A stretch of 64,000 nucleotides of DNA from Microbacterium sp. JZ31 (GTDB lineage: Bacteria > Actinomycetota > Actinomycetes > Actinomycetales > Microbacteriaceae), in assembly GCF_016805985.1 (NCBI RefSeq), contig NZ_CP017661.1:806001-870000 (forward strand). The letters run 5' to 3'. Numbering within the stretch: the first letter of the stretch is position 1; every line of letters begins with the position of its first letter. Under the pieces are notes generated by a model, which saw nothing but the letters and a program-made list of their open reading frames with translations, was not told the origin of the DNA and did no database searches. Of the stretch, positions 61,867 through 64,000 are shown piece after piece. The position numbers and the translations under genes are program-made.

Positions 61867-64000
61867 GTGAACCAACGCCTGCTGCTCCGCTTGCTCTGGC
61901 CGGTCGCGGCGGCGGTCGTGACGACGGTCTTCGCGCTGGCGCGGCTGGCGGGCGACCCTCGCTTCTACTTCGCGGACGACACCCAGCTCGGCTCCTTCGG
62001 GCAGTGGTGGCAGCTCGGCGACCAGCTGCGTCAGGGGCGCCTGCCCATCCTGGAGCCGTCGGCCTGGCAGGCCGGCAACTATCTGGCCGAGGGCCAGTGG
62101 GGCCTGTTCAGCCCGCTCACGTGGCTGATCGCGCTGGGCGCGCGGGCGAGCGAGGATCCGGTCGTCTTCGCGACGATCGTGAAGGTCCTCTTCCTCGTGC
62201 TGCTGAGTCTCGGCACCTACGTCCTCGCGCGGTCGTTCACGGCCGCGCGGGCGTGGGCCGCGCTCTCCGCGGTGCTCGTCCCGCTGTGCGGCTTCACGGT
62301 CTACATGGACGCGGCGTCGTGGTCCACGGGCCTGTTCAACGCCGCCCTGCTGCCCTGGGTGTGGTGGGCGCTGCGTCGCGCGGTCGAGGCGTCGCGCTCG
62401 CCCATCCCGTACCTGATCGCGAGCTATCTGCTCGTGTCGTTCGGGTACGTCTTCGGCGTGATCGCGCTGGTCGCCATCCTCGTCGAGTCGCTCGTGCGGG
62501 CGATCTGGCAGCGCGACCGCGACCGGATCGTCCGCAGCCTGCTGGCATCCGCGTGGGGTGCCGCCTGGACGGTGCTCGTCTACCTGCCGGGCATCCTGAC
62601 CGCCTCGGTCACGCCGCGCGGCGACTTCGTCGTGCGCAACTGGTTCTTCCTCAACGCGGATCTCACCGACGTGGCGGGCGCCGCCTCCCCGACGTTCCCG
62701 GCCACGATTCGCACGTGGGTCGAGGAGGTCCAGGCTCCCGACGGGCTGCTCGAGGAGGGCGTCGCCCTCTGGACCGGCGAGCCGACGAACGCCCCCCTCG
62801 TCTACATCGCGTGGCTGCTGCCGTACTTCCTGCTCGTGCTGCCGCTGTCGCGCGCCGCGCTGCGCCGCTGCATCCCGCTGCTCGTGCTCGGATCCGCGAC
62901 GTTCATCGCGATCCTCGCCCCCAGCCACATCGCCGCGATCCGCTGGCCGCTGCGCTTCATCCCGTACGTCGCGCTCACGCTGCTCGTGCTGTTCGCGGTC
63001 GCGGCGACGCGCACCCGCTGGCGGGAGCTGCCGAAGAGCAGGATCCGCTGGACGTTCGCGCTCATCGTCGTGCTCGCCGTCCTGAACATCGGCAACGTGC
63101 CGCTGGAGTGGCGCAGCGTCGGCGCGACGGCCGTCGCGCAGCTGATCCTGCTCGCCGCGATCGTCTTCGTGGCGCGCCGTCCGTGGCGCGAGGCCGTGCG
63201 CACGGCCGTGATGGTGACCGGCGCCGTCGCGGTGACGGCGGCGACCGTGGCCGCCCAGATCGTCGCGATGCCGCGCACGCCGCTTCCTGGCAGCGCGGTG
63301 CCCGACGTGAGCACGATGCGGCAGGTGCTGAGCGAGCCGCGCGGGGACGCGATCGCGGTGGGGAACATCAACGCCGGCGCGGGCGACCCCGCGACGTGGG
63401 ACGAGCGCCTGGTCGCCAACCTCTGGTATCTGAGCGAGACCGACGTGTCGAACCTCTACACCGTGCTGCCCTACGACGACTTCGTCCAGGACCTGTGCAT
63501 GGACCTGCGCGGCAACACGTGCGCGGATGCGCTCGACACGCTGTGGAGCACCGACCGTGAGACGGGCGAGCGGCTCAGCGACCTGATGGGCATCAGCACG
63601 GTGCTCGCGATGAAGGCGACCTTCCCCGACCAGCCGCAGGCGCCGGCGGGCTGGCACCTGGAGCGCGAGGGCGAGTTCACGTGGCTGTTCCAGCGCGACG
63701 AGCCGCTGCCGGCCGCGGGAGGCGTGGTCTGGACGGGGGACGGCACGGCGCTGAGCGAGATCGAGGTGTCGGACGGCGCCGTGAGCTTCCGCGTGGACGA
63801 GGCGGGCGCGGACGGCCGTGTCGTGCTGAGCCGGCTGGACTACCCGGGCTATGCGATCAGCGGCGCCGTGAAGGGCGACGCGGTGCGCGACTGGCTGCTC
63901 ACGGTCGAGGTGTCGGGCGCGGCCCCGGGCGACGTCGTGACGGTGCGCTTCCAGCCTCCGGGGATGCCGCTGCTCGTCGCCGCGGCCTCTCTCGGCGTCC
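61867..64000 (+). CDS. polytopic membrane protein of the glycan locus (3' end beyond window)
   Basis: 711 codons without a stop to the window edge. About 11 membrane spans up to residue 475 (LLWPVAAAVVTTVFALARL; VLFLVLLSLGTYVLA; LVLFAVAATRT) and then a long soluble part with beta-strand-like character (WHLEREGEFTWLFQRDE; VVLSRLDYPGYAISG). The first loop has RFYFADDTQLGSFGQWWQLGD, an Asp pair at the position of GT-C catalytic acids. It resembles YfhO-like and DUF6541-like proteins that add sugars to wall polymers. GTG at 61867 is chosen from the -10 box 8 nt upstream. It is divergent from rmlA, so both may be co-regulated. Confidence 0.75.
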   Translation, partial: MNQRLLLRLLWPVAAAVVTTVFALARLAGDPRFYFADDTQLGSFGQWWQLGDQLRQGRLPILEPSAWQAGNYLAEGQWGLFSPLTWLIALGARASEDPVVFATIVKVLFLVLLSLGTYVLARSFTAARAWAALSAVLVPLCGFTVYMDAASWSTGLFNAALLPWVWWALRRAVEASRSPIPYLIASYLLVSFGYVFGVIALVAILVESLVRAIWQRDRDRIVRSLLASAWGAAWTVLVYLPGILTASVTPRGDFVVRNWFFLNADLTDVAGAASPTFPATIRTWVEEVQAPDGLLEEGVALWTGEPTNAPLVYIAWLLPYFLLVLPLSRAALRRCIPLLVLGSATFIAILAPSHIAAIRWPLRFIPYVALTLLVLFAVAATRTRWRELPKSRIRWTFALIVVLAVLNIGNVPLEWRSVGATAVAQLILLAAIVFVARRPWREAVRTAVMVTGAVAVTAATVAAQIVAMPRTPLPGSAVPDVSTMRQVLSEPRGDAIAVGNINAGAGDPATWDERLVANLWYLSETDVSNLYTVLPYDDFVQDLCMDLRGNTCADALDTLWSTDRETGERLSDLMGISTVLAMKATFPDQPQAPAGWHLEREGEFTWLFQRDEPLPAAGGVVWTGDGTALSEIEVSDGAVSFRVDEAGADGRVVLSRLDYPGYAISGAVKGDAVRDWLLTVEVSGAAPGDVVTVRFQPPGMPLLVAAASLGV

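Overview
The window is chromosomal DNA of a high-GC actinobacterium, most likely a Microbacteriaceae member close to Microbacterium. The evidence is very high GC with strong G/C at third codon positions, an acyl-CoA carboxylase epsilon subunit (AccE), a birA-PH-domain-purK-purE-LCP gene order, many GTG starts, 1-4 nt operon overlaps, and -10 boxes 6-8 nt before start codons (leaderless transcription). No rRNA, tRNA, CRISPR array, insertion sequence or prophage was seen. The genus is an inference.

Region 1 (1-6.4 kb) holds a PTS fragment on the minus strand (IIB, HPr and the first codons of a further gene). It is read away from a divergent PRD-type regulator, and an 18-bp perfect palindrome lies between them. 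A second HPr-like protein, a small orphan protein, a Met/Cys-rich copper-storage-like protein, a phosphohexomutase and a purine nucleoside phosphorylase follow.

Region 2 (6.4-17.8 kb) starts with an LpdA-type NAD(P)H-quinone dehydrogenase. Next is an operon for branched-chain amino acid, chiefly leucine, catabolism: bkdABC, accD1-accA1 (methylcrotonyl-CoA carboxylase type), a MaoC dehydratase, a CitE-like lyase and an acyl-CoA dehydrogenase. The same set is clustered in Mycobacterium tuberculosis.

Region 3 (17.8-30.7 kb) is core metabolism and signalling: accA3 (biotinylated carboxylase subunit), Maf, a TrmA-type methyltransferase, a membrane protein/response regulator/histidine kinase/degenerate kinase-like operon, accD5-accE, birA, a PH-domain membrane protein, purK and purE. 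A 3' region between two convergent operons is hairpin-rich and lower in GC.

Region 4 (30.7-64 kb) is a large cell-surface glycan locus. It has an LCP ligase, a Wzm/Wzt ABC exporter, a PglK-like ABC flippase, a polytopic DUF6541-like protein and at least eight glycosyltransferases, one of them frameshifted. It has five enzymes that together could build UDP-ManNAc(3NAc)A: a 6-dehydrogenase, a 3-oxidase, an aminotransferase, an N-acetyltransferase and a 2-epimerase. It also has dTDP-rhamnose synthesis (rmlA, rmlB and a frameshifted rmlC-rmlD fusion) and two secreted CWB2-repeat wall-binding proteins on either side of the sugar dehydrogenase gene. The likely product is an acidic, rhamnose-containing wall polymer that is exported, attached to peptidoglycan by LCP, and perhaps recognised by the CWB2 proteins. 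The window ends inside a polytopic membrane protein gene.

Both frameshifts have the same form, one C missing from a run of C in the coding strand, so sequencing or assembly error should be excluded before calling either gene dead.
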